From Maritalea sp049801075 (GTDB lineage: Bacteria > Pseudomonadota > Alphaproteobacteria > Rhizobiales > Devosiaceae): a stretch of 64,000 bases of DNA. The DNA lies in NCBI RefSeq assembly GCF_049801075.1, contig NZ_JBNAGG010000001.1:1302001-1366000 (forward strand). Reading direction: 5' to 3'. A program made the position numbers and the translations under genes. The notes below the pieces were generated by a model. It did not search any database. It was not told the DNA's origin and saw only the letters and a program-made list of their open reading frames with translations. Shown piece by piece: positions 33,535 through 41,752 of the stretch (positions are counted from its first letter, which is position 1; each line of letters opens with the position of its first letter).

Positions 33535-34135
33535 TGGATTGCGCCTCATTTTCCGCCCGCATTTCCGGATTATGCTCAGTTTGCACGGCGTCGCCATGCC
33601 CATCATCCGCAATGTTCGCCCCGGTCGGGTTGGCCCGACGATCTTCGCCATCAAACCCGCGCAGATTGCGGCGACGGTCTGGCCCGACATAGTCTTTTGT
33701 TTTCACAAACTGGCGCGGATGGTCGCGCATATAGGTAAACCGATCAAACAGACCCGCCACGGAAACCGGCTTGCACAACACTTCATTTGCGCCGCTATCG
33801 CGGGCGCGACGAACATGTTCCACCGTTGAATAGGATGTAAGGACCAACACCGCCAAATCACGGATGGCTTCGTCCTTGTGATTACGGATTTTTTTGATCA
33901 TCTCGAAACCATCGACAGGCTTCATCAACAAATCAACGATCATGATATCGGGCAGTTCACTCTCTGCGAGTTGCATGCCTTCTTTAGCGGAAAAGCCATG
34001 GCGGATTTTCTTGATCCTCATGCCCAACAACATATCGCGCAAGATGTTATGCATGTGCTGATTGTCGTCGACGATCAGGACCTTTAAATCACCAAAGTTA
34101 TATTTCGTATTATGCCCGAATAAATTGCTCGACAT
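33527..34135 (-). CDS. CheY-like response regulator with GPDRRR tail, pair A
   Basis: 202 residues. The receiver domain spans about 17-140: acidic pair Asp23-Asp24, phosphoacceptor Asp68 (IMIVDLLMKP), Thr100 and Lys122. No DNA-binding or enzymatic domain follows. A C-terminal segment has VGPDRRR and EDRR motifs and an acidic, disordered-looking end. It is coupled to the Hpt gene by an 8-base overlap. Single-domain regulators of this type act by protein-protein contact, for example at the flagellar motor or in a phosphorelay. A close paralogue is at 34945-35460. Confidence 0.9.
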   Translation of the reverse strand: MSSNLFGHNTKYNFGDLKVLIVDDNQHMHNILRDMLLGMRIKKIRHGFSAKEGMQLAESELPDIMIVDLLMKPVDGFEMIKKIRNHKDEAIRDLAVLVLTSYSTVEHVRRARDSGANEVLCKPVSVAGLFDRFTYMRDHPRQFVKTKDYVGPDRRRNLRGFDGEDRRANPTGANIADDGHGDAVQTEHNPEMRAENEAQSNE

Positions 34136-34201
34136 ATGCCTGCCTATATCTTGGCGTTCAAGCTATCAGTTTTGAGTAAGGAAAAGGTGAACTGGCGAGA
34201 A

Positions 34202-34275
34202 TGGAGCGGGTGAAGGGAATCGAACCCTCGTCGTCAGCTTGGGAAGCTGCTGCTCTACCATTGAGCTACACCCGC
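34202..34275 (-). tRNA. tRNA-Gly (anticodon CCC)
   Basis: Read on the minus strand, the 74 bases fold as a full cloverleaf: acceptor GCGGGTG pairing with CACCCGC, a D-arm, an anticodon loop TTCCCAA giving CCC, a T-arm with GGTTCGATTCC, discriminator T and an encoded CCA. The anticodon reads GGG, a glycine codon. It lies between the two response-regulator/Hpt pairs on the same strand. Confidence 0.95.
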
Positions 34276-34391
34276 GAGAGATTGCGTTGTTGATATGCCG
34301 TGTTTTGGGCATATTCGTCAAGAAAAATTGACTTTTGCAGGCGGCATAAGATGACCTGCCTCGCTTAGAAATGGCGCAACGGCAAAAGCAA

Positions 34392-34895
34392 CTATCGTTG
34401 TTTTCTGACTGACTCTTGTAGCGATTTAAGCAGTGCCGTTTTTTGTTTTTCAACGGCGTCATTGTGCTCGTTTTCTAACGCCCAAATGATGGCGTTGATG
34501 TGCAGCTTTAAAATATCTGGCTCGGCTTGAAGCTTTTTAGGGGCGCCAGTAATCGCATCGCAAAGACAAGACGCTACGTCGCCCACCAAATTGAAACCCA
34601 AGGTTCCGGACTGGCCTTTTAAATCATGGGCAGACACATATATGGCTTCAAGGATTGAAGTGAACGGCGCATCTTTTTCTCGCTCCGCATTCATTTGCGC
34701 CACAATGGTGCGAACCTTTTCGGGATATTTGTCGCGAATGAGTTTGATGCGCTTTTCAACCTCATCTTCCATTTCCTGAAGCGTCATACCGGACTTTGTA
34801 GAGATAACCTCAGCCAACCGATTTTCTGGCGTAATGAATTCGACCTTCTTCGACTTTGGCTTTATAGGTTTCTCATTCTCGCGGTCATCTTTCAT
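34392..34895 (-). CDS. Histidine phosphotransfer (Hpt) domain protein, pair B
   Basis: 167 residues from the ATG at 34895, supported by GAAGGAAG seven bases upstream; a GTG start five codons earlier would place that ribosome site inside the gene. H-box SAHDLKGQ with His90. The N-terminal VEFITPENRLAEVISTKSG and the middle closely follow the pair A protein, so the two are paralogues with an identical layout. It follows the paralogous response regulator at a distance of about 50 bases instead of overlapping it. The partner kinase is not in the window. Confidence 0.87.
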   Translation of the reverse strand: MKDDRENEKPIKPKSKKVEFITPENRLAEVISTKSGMTLQEMEDEVEKRIKLIRDKYPEKVRTIVAQMNAEREKDAPFTSILEAIYVSAHDLKGQSGTLGFNLVGDVASCLCDAITGAPKKLQAEPDILKLHINAIIWALENEHNDAVEKQKTALLKSLQESVRKQR

Positions 34896-34944
34896 TTTAT
34901 CTTCCTTCACAAGGGCCTAACGCCGCTCCGAAATAGGACATTGA

Positions 34945-35460
34945 TTAGTCTTGCTTTTTACGGCGATCAGGGCCTTCAAATTCGCGCACGGCGCGTCGGC
35001 GGTCAGGACCGATATATGTCTCTGTTTTCACAAATTGGCGCGGATGGTCGCGCATGTGGGTCAATCGGTCGACCAAGCCGGAAACGGAAACTGGCTTGCA
35101 CAACAGCTCATTTGCCCCGCTGTCGCGTGCACGGCGCACCAGTTCAGCGGAGGAGAATGAGGTGAGCACCAAAATGGCGGAGAGGCTAATTTCTTGCCGC
35201 TCATGCCGCCGCACCGACCTGATAAAATCAAATCCACTCACCGGCTTCATCAGCAAATCCACAAGCATAACATCGGGCACACCCGCCTCGACCTTCTTCA
35301 TTGCTTCGCTTGATGAATATGCATGCTTGATTTTCTTAATGCGCATGCCGAGCAAGATATCGCGCAAAATCGTATGCATATGCTGATTGTCGTCCACAAT
35401 CAGCACTTCCAAATCACTAAAATTATACTTTTCGTTTTGCCCTGAAATGCTGGGTAACAT
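34945..35460 (-). CDS. CheY-like response regulator with GPDRRR tail, pair B
   Basis: 171 residues. Receiver residues fall at the same positions as in pair A: Asp23-Asp24, Asp68 (VMLVDLLMKP), Thr100, Lys122. The alpha-helix 1 region (QHMHTILRDILLGMRIKKI) is almost identical. The tail has IGPDRRR and GPDRRKK but lacks the acidic extension of pair A. It is a duplicate diverged mainly in the loop around residues 85-95 and at the C-terminus. It acts through partner proteins, with no output domain of its own. Confidence 0.9.
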   Translation of the reverse strand: MLPSISGQNEKYNFSDLEVLIVDDNQHMHTILRDILLGMRIKKIKHAYSSSEAMKKVEAGVPDVMLVDLLMKPVSGFDFIRSVRRHERQEISLSAILVLTSFSSAELVRRARDSGANELLCKPVSVSGLVDRLTHMRDHPRQFVKTETYIGPDRRRAVREFEGPDRRKKQD

Positions 35461-35603
35461 AGCCAGACCTTAAATAATGTCCGACCAATGTAAATTAAGG
35501 ACGTAATCAAATGATAAATGGTGGGATGCGCAAATCAACCCTCCCACATCATGAGGAATTGGCATAAGCTTCACCTTTGCATTTTGATTTTTTGGATAGA
35601 GTT

Positions 35604-36119
35604 ATGCCCCTCCCCGATATCTTATTTGAAACTGATCGCGTGATTTGCCGTCCGTTTGAAGCGAAGGACTTTGATGATTTGTTGACGCTGCAGAGCGACA
35701 AGCAGGTCTATCAATATGTCGGAGACGGGAAGCCTTTGCCGCCGGATCAGGTGACCTTATGGATCAACCGTTCACGCGAAAATATCGAAAAGAACGGCTT
35801 CGGCACGGGGGCAATTGTGCGCAAAAATGATGATCAATTGATTGGCTGGGCTGGCTTTGTGTGGCCAGAAGGCGCGGAAGTTGAGATCATCTATGGCTTA
35901 TCCCCCAACGAATGGGGCAATGGTTTGGGCACCGAGATCGCCCAAGGTTTGGTGGATGCGGCGCGAAACCGTTATAAAATTTGGCCATTACACGCGACTG
36001 TGGATCCAGAAAACAACCGTTCTATCAACCTGCTGAAGAAAGTGGGCTTTGAACTTTTTGCTAAGACCAAAGATGAAGACGGGCTTGATACAGACATATA
36101 TGAACTTAAATTGAGTTAA
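35604..36119 (+). CDS. GNAT family N-acetyltransferase (RimJ/RimL type)
   Basis: 171 residues from the ATG at 35604; the frame can start nine codons earlier at a TTG, which has no better ribosome site. The N-terminus (LFETDRVICRPFEAKDFDDLLTL) and the acetyl-CoA region (LSPNEWGNGLGTEIAQGLVDAA) are typical of Acetyltransf_3 proteins that acetylate ribosomal-protein N-termini, small amines or drugs. The substrate is not deducible. It stands alone on the plus strand. Confidence 0.88.
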   Translation: MPLPDILFETDRVICRPFEAKDFDDLLTLQSDKQVYQYVGDGKPLPPDQVTLWINRSRENIEKNGFGTGAIVRKNDDQLIGWAGFVWPEGAEVEIIYGLSPNEWGNGLGTEIAQGLVDAARNRYKIWPLHATVDPENNRSINLLKKVGFELFAKTKDEDGLDTDIYELKLS

Positions 36120-36306
36120 AACACCACGTTCATGCGGCAAATGCATGAACTTATACCCATTTATCGCTTCAATCCTTCAAACCTAAAGCGTTTAATGCTT
36201 CAAACTCATAAATACCACCTTGTTGGGTGCATGGGCCATTGAATGGGATATCGAGGAGGATATCGGCCCTTTTAAGATGCACCGACATTAGGAGAAGGAT
36301 AAGCCG

Positions 36307-37530
36307 ATGACTGCCGACCGCCCCACAATGCGCGACAAAGACCGCCCTGACCTTGGTTCATTTAAATGGGAAGACCCATTTTTGCTGGACGATCAGTTGA
36401 CAGAAGAAGAGCGCATGGTGGTGGACACGGCCCGCGCCTTTGCTGATGAAAAGCTACGCCCACGTGTGCGCGAAGCCTATAATGAGGAAAAGACTGACCC
36501 GAACATTTTTAAAGAGTTCGGCGAGATGGGGCTTTTGGGCTCAACCATTCCGGAAGAATATGGCGGGGCGGATTTGGGCTATGTGGCCTATGGCCTGATC
36601 GCGCGGGAAGTTGAACGCGTGGACAGCGGCTATCGCTCCATGATGTCTGTGCAAAGCTCATTGGTGATTTATCCAATCTATGCCTATGGCACTGAAGAGC
36701 AGCGGCAAAAATATTTGCCGGGTCTGATTGATGGCAGCTTGATTGGCTGTTTCGGCCTGACTGAGCCAGATGCAGGCTCTGACCCCGGCGGCATGTTGAC
36801 CCGCGCCAAAAAGATCAAAAATGGCTATGTGCTGAACGGCACAAAGATGTGGATTTCCAACAGCCCGATTGCTGACGTTTTTGTGGTGTGGGCGAAATCA
36901 GAAGCCCATGGCGGTAAGATCAAAGGCTTTGTGCTGGACAAAGGCATGAAGGGCCTGAGCGCACCGAAAGTTGGCGGCAAATTGTCTTTGCGTGCGTCGA
37001 TCACTGGTGAAATTGTGATGGACAATGTGGAGGTGGGCGAAGACGCGCTACTGCCGCATGTGGAAGGGTTGAAAGGCCCATTCGGTTGTTTGAACCGTGC
37101 GCGTTATGGCATTAGCTGGGGCGCGATGGGTGCGGCGGAAGCGTGCTGGCACGCGGCCAACCGCTATGGCCAAGAGCGCAAGCAATTTGGCAAGCCATTG
37201 GCGCAGATGCAATTGTTCCAAATGAAGCTGGCCAACATGATGACCGACATTACGCTCGGCCTTCAAGGCTCGCTGCGGGTGGGTCGTTTGATGAATGAAG
37301 CCAAAGCAGCGCCGGAAATGATCTCGCTGATGAAACGTAACAATTGCGTGAAAGCTTTGGACATTGCGCGGATGGCCCGCGACATGCATGGCGGCAACGG
37401 CATTTCAGACGAGTTTGACGTGATCCGCCACATGATCAACCTTGAAACGGTGAACACATATGAGGGCACTGCCGATGTGCATGCCCTGATTTTGGGCCGT
37501 GCGCAAACTGGCTTGCAGGCATTCTTTTAA
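36307..37530 (+). CDS. gcdH: Glutaryl-CoA dehydrogenase
   Basis: 407 residues, acyl-CoA dehydrogenase family. The glutaryl-CoA-specific signatures are visible: YRSMMSVQSSLVIYPIYAYG (about residue 110), LTEPDAGSDPGGM (about residue 150) and RYGISWGAMGAAEACWH (about residue 260), with the glutamate base near VNTYEGTADVHALILGR at the end. It oxidises and decarboxylates glutaryl-CoA to crotonyl-CoA, passing electrons to ETF. AGGAGAAGGAT precedes the ATG. The gene opens a three-gene operon with a CoA-transferase and a ThDP enzyme. Confidence 0.95.
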   Translation: MTADRPTMRDKDRPDLGSFKWEDPFLLDDQLTEEERMVVDTARAFADEKLRPRVREAYNEEKTDPNIFKEFGEMGLLGSTIPEEYGGADLGYVAYGLIAREVERVDSGYRSMMSVQSSLVIYPIYAYGTEEQRQKYLPGLIDGSLIGCFGLTEPDAGSDPGGMLTRAKKIKNGYVLNGTKMWISNSPIADVFVVWAKSEAHGGKIKGFVLDKGMKGLSAPKVGGKLSLRASITGEIVMDNVEVGEDALLPHVEGLKGPFGCLNRARYGISWGAMGAAEACWHAANRYGQERKQFGKPLAQMQLFQMKLANMMTDITLGLQGSLRVGRLMNEAKAAPEMISLMKRNNCVKALDIARMARDMHGGNGISDEFDVIRHMINLETVNTYEGTADVHALILGRAQTGLQAFF

Positions 37531-37553
37531 GCCCGGACAGCAAGGTAGAAGCA

Positions 37554-38708
37554 ATGCAAGAGCAACCGCTTAAAGGTTTGAAAGTGCTTGAATTGGCACG
37601 GGTATTGGCTGGCCCTTGGGTTGGCCAAACCCTTGCGGATTTGGGCGCAGACGTGATCAAGGTGGAATCGCCCAATGGTGACGACACCCGCGCTTGGGGG
37701 CCACCATGGATTGAACGCGGCGACGATAAAAGCGCCGCCTATTTCCATTCGTGCAACCGGGGCAAACGCTCGATTGCGCTGAACTTTAAGGATGCGGATG
37801 ACCTTGAAACCATTCGCCAATTGGTCAAACAGTCAGACATTTTGGTGGAGAATTTCAAGCTCAACGGGTTGCAAAAATATGGACTGGATTATGAAAGCCT
37901 GAAAGCGATTAATCCGCGCCTGATTTATTGCTCCATCACCGGTTTTGGTCAAAATGGGCCTTATGCCGAGCAGCCGGGCTATGATTTCATCATCCAAGGC
38001 ATGTCTGGCATGATGTCCATCACCGGGGAACCGGATGGGCAACCGCAAAAAATCGGCACGGCGCTGGCGGACATTATCACTGGGCTTTATGCCACCATCG
38101 GCATTCAAGCGGCGCTGTGGCAACGTGAGCGCACGGGGCTGGGCCAGCAAGTGGACATGGCGCTTTTGGACAGCATGGTGGGCGTTTTGGCCAACCAAGC
38201 GATGAACTATCTCGCGAGCGGCACTGCGCCTACGCGACTAGGCAATGCGCATCCAAACATTTGCCCCTATCAAGTGCTGCCCGTGAAAGATGGTCATATT
38301 ATTTTGGCTGTGGGCAATGATGGGCAGTTTCAACGCTTGGCCAAACTGATCGGGCAGGAACAGATTGGCGCTGATGAACGTTTTGCCACCAATGCCGCAC
38401 GTGTTGCGAACCGAATTGAGCTGACCGCGCTTTTGGAAACTGAGTTTCAAAAGTGGGAAAAGCTGAAATTGCTGGATGCCCTGCACGCCTCGAACGTGCC
38501 TGCGGGGCCGATCAACCGGATTGATGAAGTGTTTGCCGATCCGCAAGTGCTGGCCCGCAAGATGGCGCTTGATATGGATGGGGTGCCCGGCGTACGCACG
38601 CCTATCCAATTCTCAGACGCGGCCATGACATTTGACCGCCCTTCCCCCAAGGTGGGCGAGCATACGCAAGAAATTCTGAACGAGCTTAAAGCTCTCAACG
38701 ACAATTAA
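37554..38708 (+). CDS. CaiB/BaiF-type (class III) CoA-transferase, probable glutarate CoA-transferase
   Basis: 384 residues with family III CoA-transferase marks: LKGLKVLELARVLAGPWVGQTLADLGADVIKVE at the start, the catalytic Asp region near ERTGLGQQVDMALLDSM (about residue 190) and YDFIIQGMSGMM. It swaps CoA between thioester donors such as succinyl-CoA and an acid. Directly behind gcdH, the likely acceptor is glutarate, giving glutaryl-CoA for the upstream enzyme. Formyl/oxalyl-CoA or carnitine-type substrates are alternatives that sequence alone does not exclude. Confidence 0.9.
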   Translation: MQEQPLKGLKVLELARVLAGPWVGQTLADLGADVIKVESPNGDDTRAWGPPWIERGDDKSAAYFHSCNRGKRSIALNFKDADDLETIRQLVKQSDILVENFKLNGLQKYGLDYESLKAINPRLIYCSITGFGQNGPYAEQPGYDFIIQGMSGMMSITGEPDGQPQKIGTALADIITGLYATIGIQAALWQRERTGLGQQVDMALLDSMVGVLANQAMNYLASGTAPTRLGNAHPNICPYQVLPVKDGHIILAVGNDGQFQRLAKLIGQEQIGADERFATNAARVANRIELTALLETEFQKWEKLKLLDALHASNVPAGPINRIDEVFADPQVLARKMALDMDGVPGVRTPIQFSDAAMTFDRPSPKVGEHTQEILNELKALNDN

Positions 38709-38720
38709 AGAGCAAATAAA

Positions 38721-40364
38721 ATGGCGAAAATGACCGGCGGCGAGATTTTGGTGAAATGCCTTGAAGCGCAGGAGGTGGACCGTGTGTTCTGCGTGCCGGG
38801 CGAAAGCTATTTGGCAGTGCTTGACGGGCTGCATGACAGCAATATCGATGTGGTGACCTCGCGCCATGAAGGCGGCGCGGCGATTATGGCGGAAGCGGAC
38901 GGCAAGATGCTGGGCCGCCCCGGCATTTGCATGGTAACCCGCGGACCGGGCGCCACCAACGCCGCGGCGGGCGTGCATATCGCCAAACAGGACAGCACAC
39001 CGATGATCTTGTTTGTTGGCCAAATTGGCCGCGCCATGAAAGGCCGAGAGGCGTTTCAGGAAGTGGATTATCGGCAAACTTTTGGCGATTTGGCCAAATG
39101 GGTGGAAGAAATTGACGATGCGGCGCGCATTCCTGAAGTGATTGCCCACGCCTATCACATCGCCATGTCTGGCCGCCCCGGCCCTGTGGTGCTGGCGCTG
39201 CCGGAAGATATGTTGCGGGACGAGGTGGACGTGCCCGTTTGCCCCTACATCGAAGTGGCAGAGCCTGCGCCCAGCGTGAAAGCCGCGGCGCGGTTTGAAG
39301 AGCTGCTGCGCACGGCGGAGCGCCCTTTCATCGTGGCCGGTGGCTCGCGGTGGACAGAGCAGTCTGTGGCGCAGTTGAAAGCCTTTGCCCACAAGCACGA
39401 CATTCCGGTGGGCTGCTCGTTCCGGCGACAGCAATTGTTTGACCATACAGATAGCCATTATGCGGGCGATGTGGGCTTGGGGATCAACCCGGCGCTGAAA
39501 GAGCAGATTGAACAATCAGATTGCCTGATTTTGCTGGGGGCGCGTTTTTCTGAAAATCCAAGCCAGAACTTTACGCTTTTGGGCATGCCTAATCCGGGCA
39601 AAACTTTGATCCATATTCATCCCGGTGCGGAAGAGTTGGGGCGGATTTACACGCCTACACTTTCCATCAATGCCACGCCGGAATGTTTCTTTGATGCGGT
39701 GGATCATATTGACGCCCTGCCCGCTGCGGATCGCGGCAAAAAGGCCAATGAAATTTATCGGGCCTGGACCGATGCGATGCCGGAAACACCTGGCGATGTG
39801 CAAATGGGCGGCGTGATGACCTATTTGCGCGAGGCGCTTTCTGACGATGCCATTATGTGCAATGGCGCAGGCAATTATGCGATTTGGTTGCATCGTTTTT
39901 GGCGCTTCCAGCGCTATGGCACCCAATTGGCGCCGACCTCCGGATCCATGGGCTATGGTGTGCCTGCCTCCATCGCCGGCAAATTGCGGCACCCGGAGCG
40001 GGATGTGATCTGCTTTGCGGGCGATGGATGTTTCCAAATGACCGGGCAAGAATTTGCCGCTGCCAAACAGTTTGGCGCCAACATTATTGTGCTGGTGATC
40101 GATAATGGCATATACGGCACCATCCGCATGCACCAAGAAAAGCACTATCCCGAACGGATTTCCGCCACGGATTTGGTGAACCCTGACTTCGCCGCGTGGG
40201 CCCGTGCTATGGGTGGACATGGGGAAACGGTGGAACAAACCGACCAGTTCCCGCTCGCCTTTGAACGGGCGCGGGAAAGCGGCAAGCCTGCGATTATCCA
40301 TATCAAGACGGCGGCTGAGGCAATTTCACCAACGGCAACGATTTCGCAGTTGCGGGGGAAGTAG
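38721..40364 (+). CDS. Thiamine diphosphate-dependent enzyme (acetolactate synthase-like)
   Basis: 547 residues. The ThDP fold is complete: catalytic Glu in SRHEGGAAIMAEADGK (about residue 50), the middle domain and the C-terminal GDGCFQMTGQEFAAAKQFGANIIVLVIDN motif that binds Mg-ThDP (about residue 435). Acetolactate synthases proper have further signatures not obvious here, and no small subunit is nearby. It is third in the gcdH operon, so it may decarboxylate a 2-oxo acid such as 2-oxoadipate that leads to glutarate; that link is inference. Start at 38721 follows the CoA-transferase stop by 12 bases. Confidence 0.88.
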   Translation: MAKMTGGEILVKCLEAQEVDRVFCVPGESYLAVLDGLHDSNIDVVTSRHEGGAAIMAEADGKMLGRPGICMVTRGPGATNAAAGVHIAKQDSTPMILFVGQIGRAMKGREAFQEVDYRQTFGDLAKWVEEIDDAARIPEVIAHAYHIAMSGRPGPVVLALPEDMLRDEVDVPVCPYIEVAEPAPSVKAAARFEELLRTAERPFIVAGGSRWTEQSVAQLKAFAHKHDIPVGCSFRRQQLFDHTDSHYAGDVGLGINPALKEQIEQSDCLILLGARFSENPSQNFTLLGMPNPGKTLIHIHPGAEELGRIYTPTLSINATPECFFDAVDHIDALPAADRGKKANEIYRAWTDAMPETPGDVQMGGVMTYLREALSDDAIMCNGAGNYAIWLHRFWRFQRYGTQLAPTSGSMGYGVPASIAGKLRHPERDVICFAGDGCFQMTGQEFAAAKQFGANIIVLVIDNGIYGTIRMHQEKHYPERISATDLVNPDFAAWARAMGGHGETVEQTDQFPLAFERARESGKPAIIHIKTAAEAISPTATISQLRGK

Positions 40365-40465
40365 TGATTTTAGCAAAAAGCACGCCTGTGGATTAAGGGA
40401 AATGCCCGTGCATTACGGCCCCAAGTGAATATAATGGGACTTTTCGTGCCAAAGCGTGACCAAAT

Positions 40466-41308
40466 ATGTCAGATGAGATTTCCAATCTAAGCTTTTCGCA
40501 AAGGAATGGCTTGCAAGCTATTCCCCAACAACTTGAGCTAGGAAAAGTCTCTCCTGACTTCCGTAGGCTGGTTGATTATGCAATCAACAGAGAAATCGAA
40601 CGCGTTCGAAGTGCCGGCTCGATCGGTTACTATTTTGTTGGAAGTTGGAAGGTTGTCGCTCAAGACATCCACGTAAAGTTTTTTGGTAATAGGATAAGTA
40701 CATACGACAACAGTGCATACAAATTGAACCAAGCATTGGAAGAATTTACCCAGAATAAAGCATATAACCGTTTGTTCGACCTTATTGAGTTCTTAGCGAA
40801 CCACAAAAACTGTACGGATAAATTGAAAGACGATTTGGCTAGCGCATTTGTCGAAGGGCATTTGGCCTACCGACTTATCGAAAAACGTGTTGTAGCAGTT
40901 GGCACGAACGAACAGGCTGATGCACTCCTGCGTGCCATCGACAAAACTGAACTGTCAGGTAATCTCGGCGCGAGAAAACACCTTCTCGAAGCCGGACAAA
41001 AAATTGCAATAGAGGATTGGGTTGGCAGTGTTCATGAAAGCATTCACGCCGTCGAGGCAATGGCAAAGTCTATCGCACCAGGCGGAACTCTGGGAAATGC
41101 TTTGAAACAGCTAGAGAAGCAGGGCACGCTTAATCAGCGACTGAAAGACGCATTTTCGAAGCTATACGGTTATACGAACGACGATAAAACCGGAGTTAGA
41201 CATGCAAACGTATTTGGTACAGAAGACACCGTAAGTGAGGCCGACGCGTTGTTTATGCTGGGTGCTTGCGCTTCCTTTGTTTCATATTTGATTGCCAAGA
41301 GCGAATAG
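40466..41308 (+). CDS. AbiJ-like (AbiJ_NTD4/HEPN-type) abortive-infection candidate
   Basis: 280 residues. The N-terminal start FSQRNGLQAIPQQLELGKVS resembles the AbiJ N-terminal domain 4 pattern (FSxRxGxxxxPxxxQLexis). The C-terminal 110 residues are a helical domain ending with TGVRHANVFG (residues 242-251), the RHA motif typical of abortive-infection C-terminal HEPN-like domains. Such proteins are predicted RNases that halt growth on phage infection. Base composition looks AT-rich against the neighbouring operon and the gene is followed by repeat-rich DNA, which supports horizontal origin. The domain call is from motif memory, and no partner antitoxin is seen. Confidence 0.7.
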   Translation: MSDEISNLSFSQRNGLQAIPQQLELGKVSPDFRRLVDYAINREIERVRSAGSIGYYFVGSWKVVAQDIHVKFFGNRISTYDNSAYKLNQALEEFTQNKAYNRLFDLIEFLANHKNCTDKLKDDLASAFVEGHLAYRLIEKRVVAVGTNEQADALLRAIDKTELSGNLGARKHLLEAGQKIAIEDWVGSVHESIHAVEAMAKSIAPGGTLGNALKQLEKQGTLNQRLKDAFSKLYGYTNDDKTGVRHANVFGTEDTVSEADALFMLGACASFVSYLIAKSE

Positions 41309-41355
41309 CAATTTATCCTTAAAAGTCGCTTTTCCTGATGGCTGGCGTGAAATGG

Positions 41356-41378
41356 ATCCCAAGATCAAGTCTTGGGAT
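41356..41378 (+). repeat. TCAAG-loop palindrome, copy 2
   Basis: Perfect 9-bp arms around TCAAG, followed by TGACGG. The surrounding 50 bases (41350-41400) match 43440-43490 almost exactly. Confidence 0.85.
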
Positions 41379-41418
41379 GACGGAGAGTGTGGTTAGGGCT
41401 TTGAGCTGAATTTGAGCG

Positions 41419-41439
41419 GCCCCGGATCAAGTCCGGGGC
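41419..41439 (+). repeat. TCAAG-loop palindrome, copy 3
   Basis: Perfect 8-bp arms of GCCCCGGA around TCAAG. Same geometry as the other copies, but the TGACGG tail is missing. Confidence 0.8.
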
Positions 41440-41472
41440 GGCCATAGGGCTCGCACCTTTCATCCAGTTGCA

Positions 41473-41493
41473 ATCCCGGCCTTGAGCCGGGAT
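41473..41493 (-). repeat. TCAAG-loop palindrome, copy 4 (inverted)
   Basis: Perfect 8-bp arms around CTTGA, i.e. TCAAG on the minus strand, so this copy points the other way. Confidence 0.8.
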
Positions 41494-41522
41494 CAACGGC
41501 TTGCACGAAACTTAGGATGCTT

Positions 41523-41565
41523 GCCGCCGTCGTTCGCTGCGCTCACTACCCCGGCACCCCCAGAG
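41523..41565 (+). repeat. GCCGCCGTCG direct-repeat element, copy 2
   Basis: Starts with GCCGCCGTCGTTCGCTGCG and continues with CTCACTACCCCGG and CACCCCC. Closely related to the copy at 28195 and to the next one. Confidence 0.7.
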
Positions 41566-41572
41566 TCTTTAC

Positions 41573-41616
41573 GCGCCGCCGTCGCTCACTACGTTCGCTA
41601 CCCCGGCACCCCCGCC
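41573..41616 (+). repeat. GCCGCCGTCG direct-repeat element, copy 3
   Basis: A tandem neighbour of copy 2, about 50 bases away. The two differ at a few positions only, and both end in a CCCCGGCACCCCC tract. Confidence 0.7.
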
Positions 41617-41752
41617 AGTTGGTGCCCGATTGCCGTGTCTGAGATTAATATGGCCATCATCAAATGCAGCAATTTGATTGAAAAGTGTGGGGACTCTGCC
41701 TACTTTTAAGCTTTGCGCTGTGCGTTTTGCGGGGCGGCGGTGAAGGAGAGAG

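Larger units (their letters stand above)
41309..41752. other. Gene-free, repeat-rich stretch (about 440 bases)
   Basis: Between the AbiJ-like gene and the small membrane protein no real gene is seen. The stretch holds three TCAAG-loop palindromes and two copies of the GCCGCCGTCG element. A frame of 75 codons here is made of these repeats and is not credible. Confidence 0.75.

Noticed and set aside
34202..34275. tRNA gene as phage or island attachment site
   Set aside because: No integrase gene and no partial copy of the tRNA 3' end was seen nearby. The flanking genes are paralogous regulators, not cargo.
39516..40301. Minus-strand open frame inside the ThDP enzyme gene
   Set aside because: It is an antisense shadow with low-complexity, basic composition. 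The plus-strand gene carries intact ThDP motifs.
41482..41709. 75-codon open frame between the AbiJ-like gene and the small membrane protein
   Set aside because: It is made up of two copies of the GCCGCCGTCG repeat and a palindrome. It has no ribosome site and no protein-like pattern.
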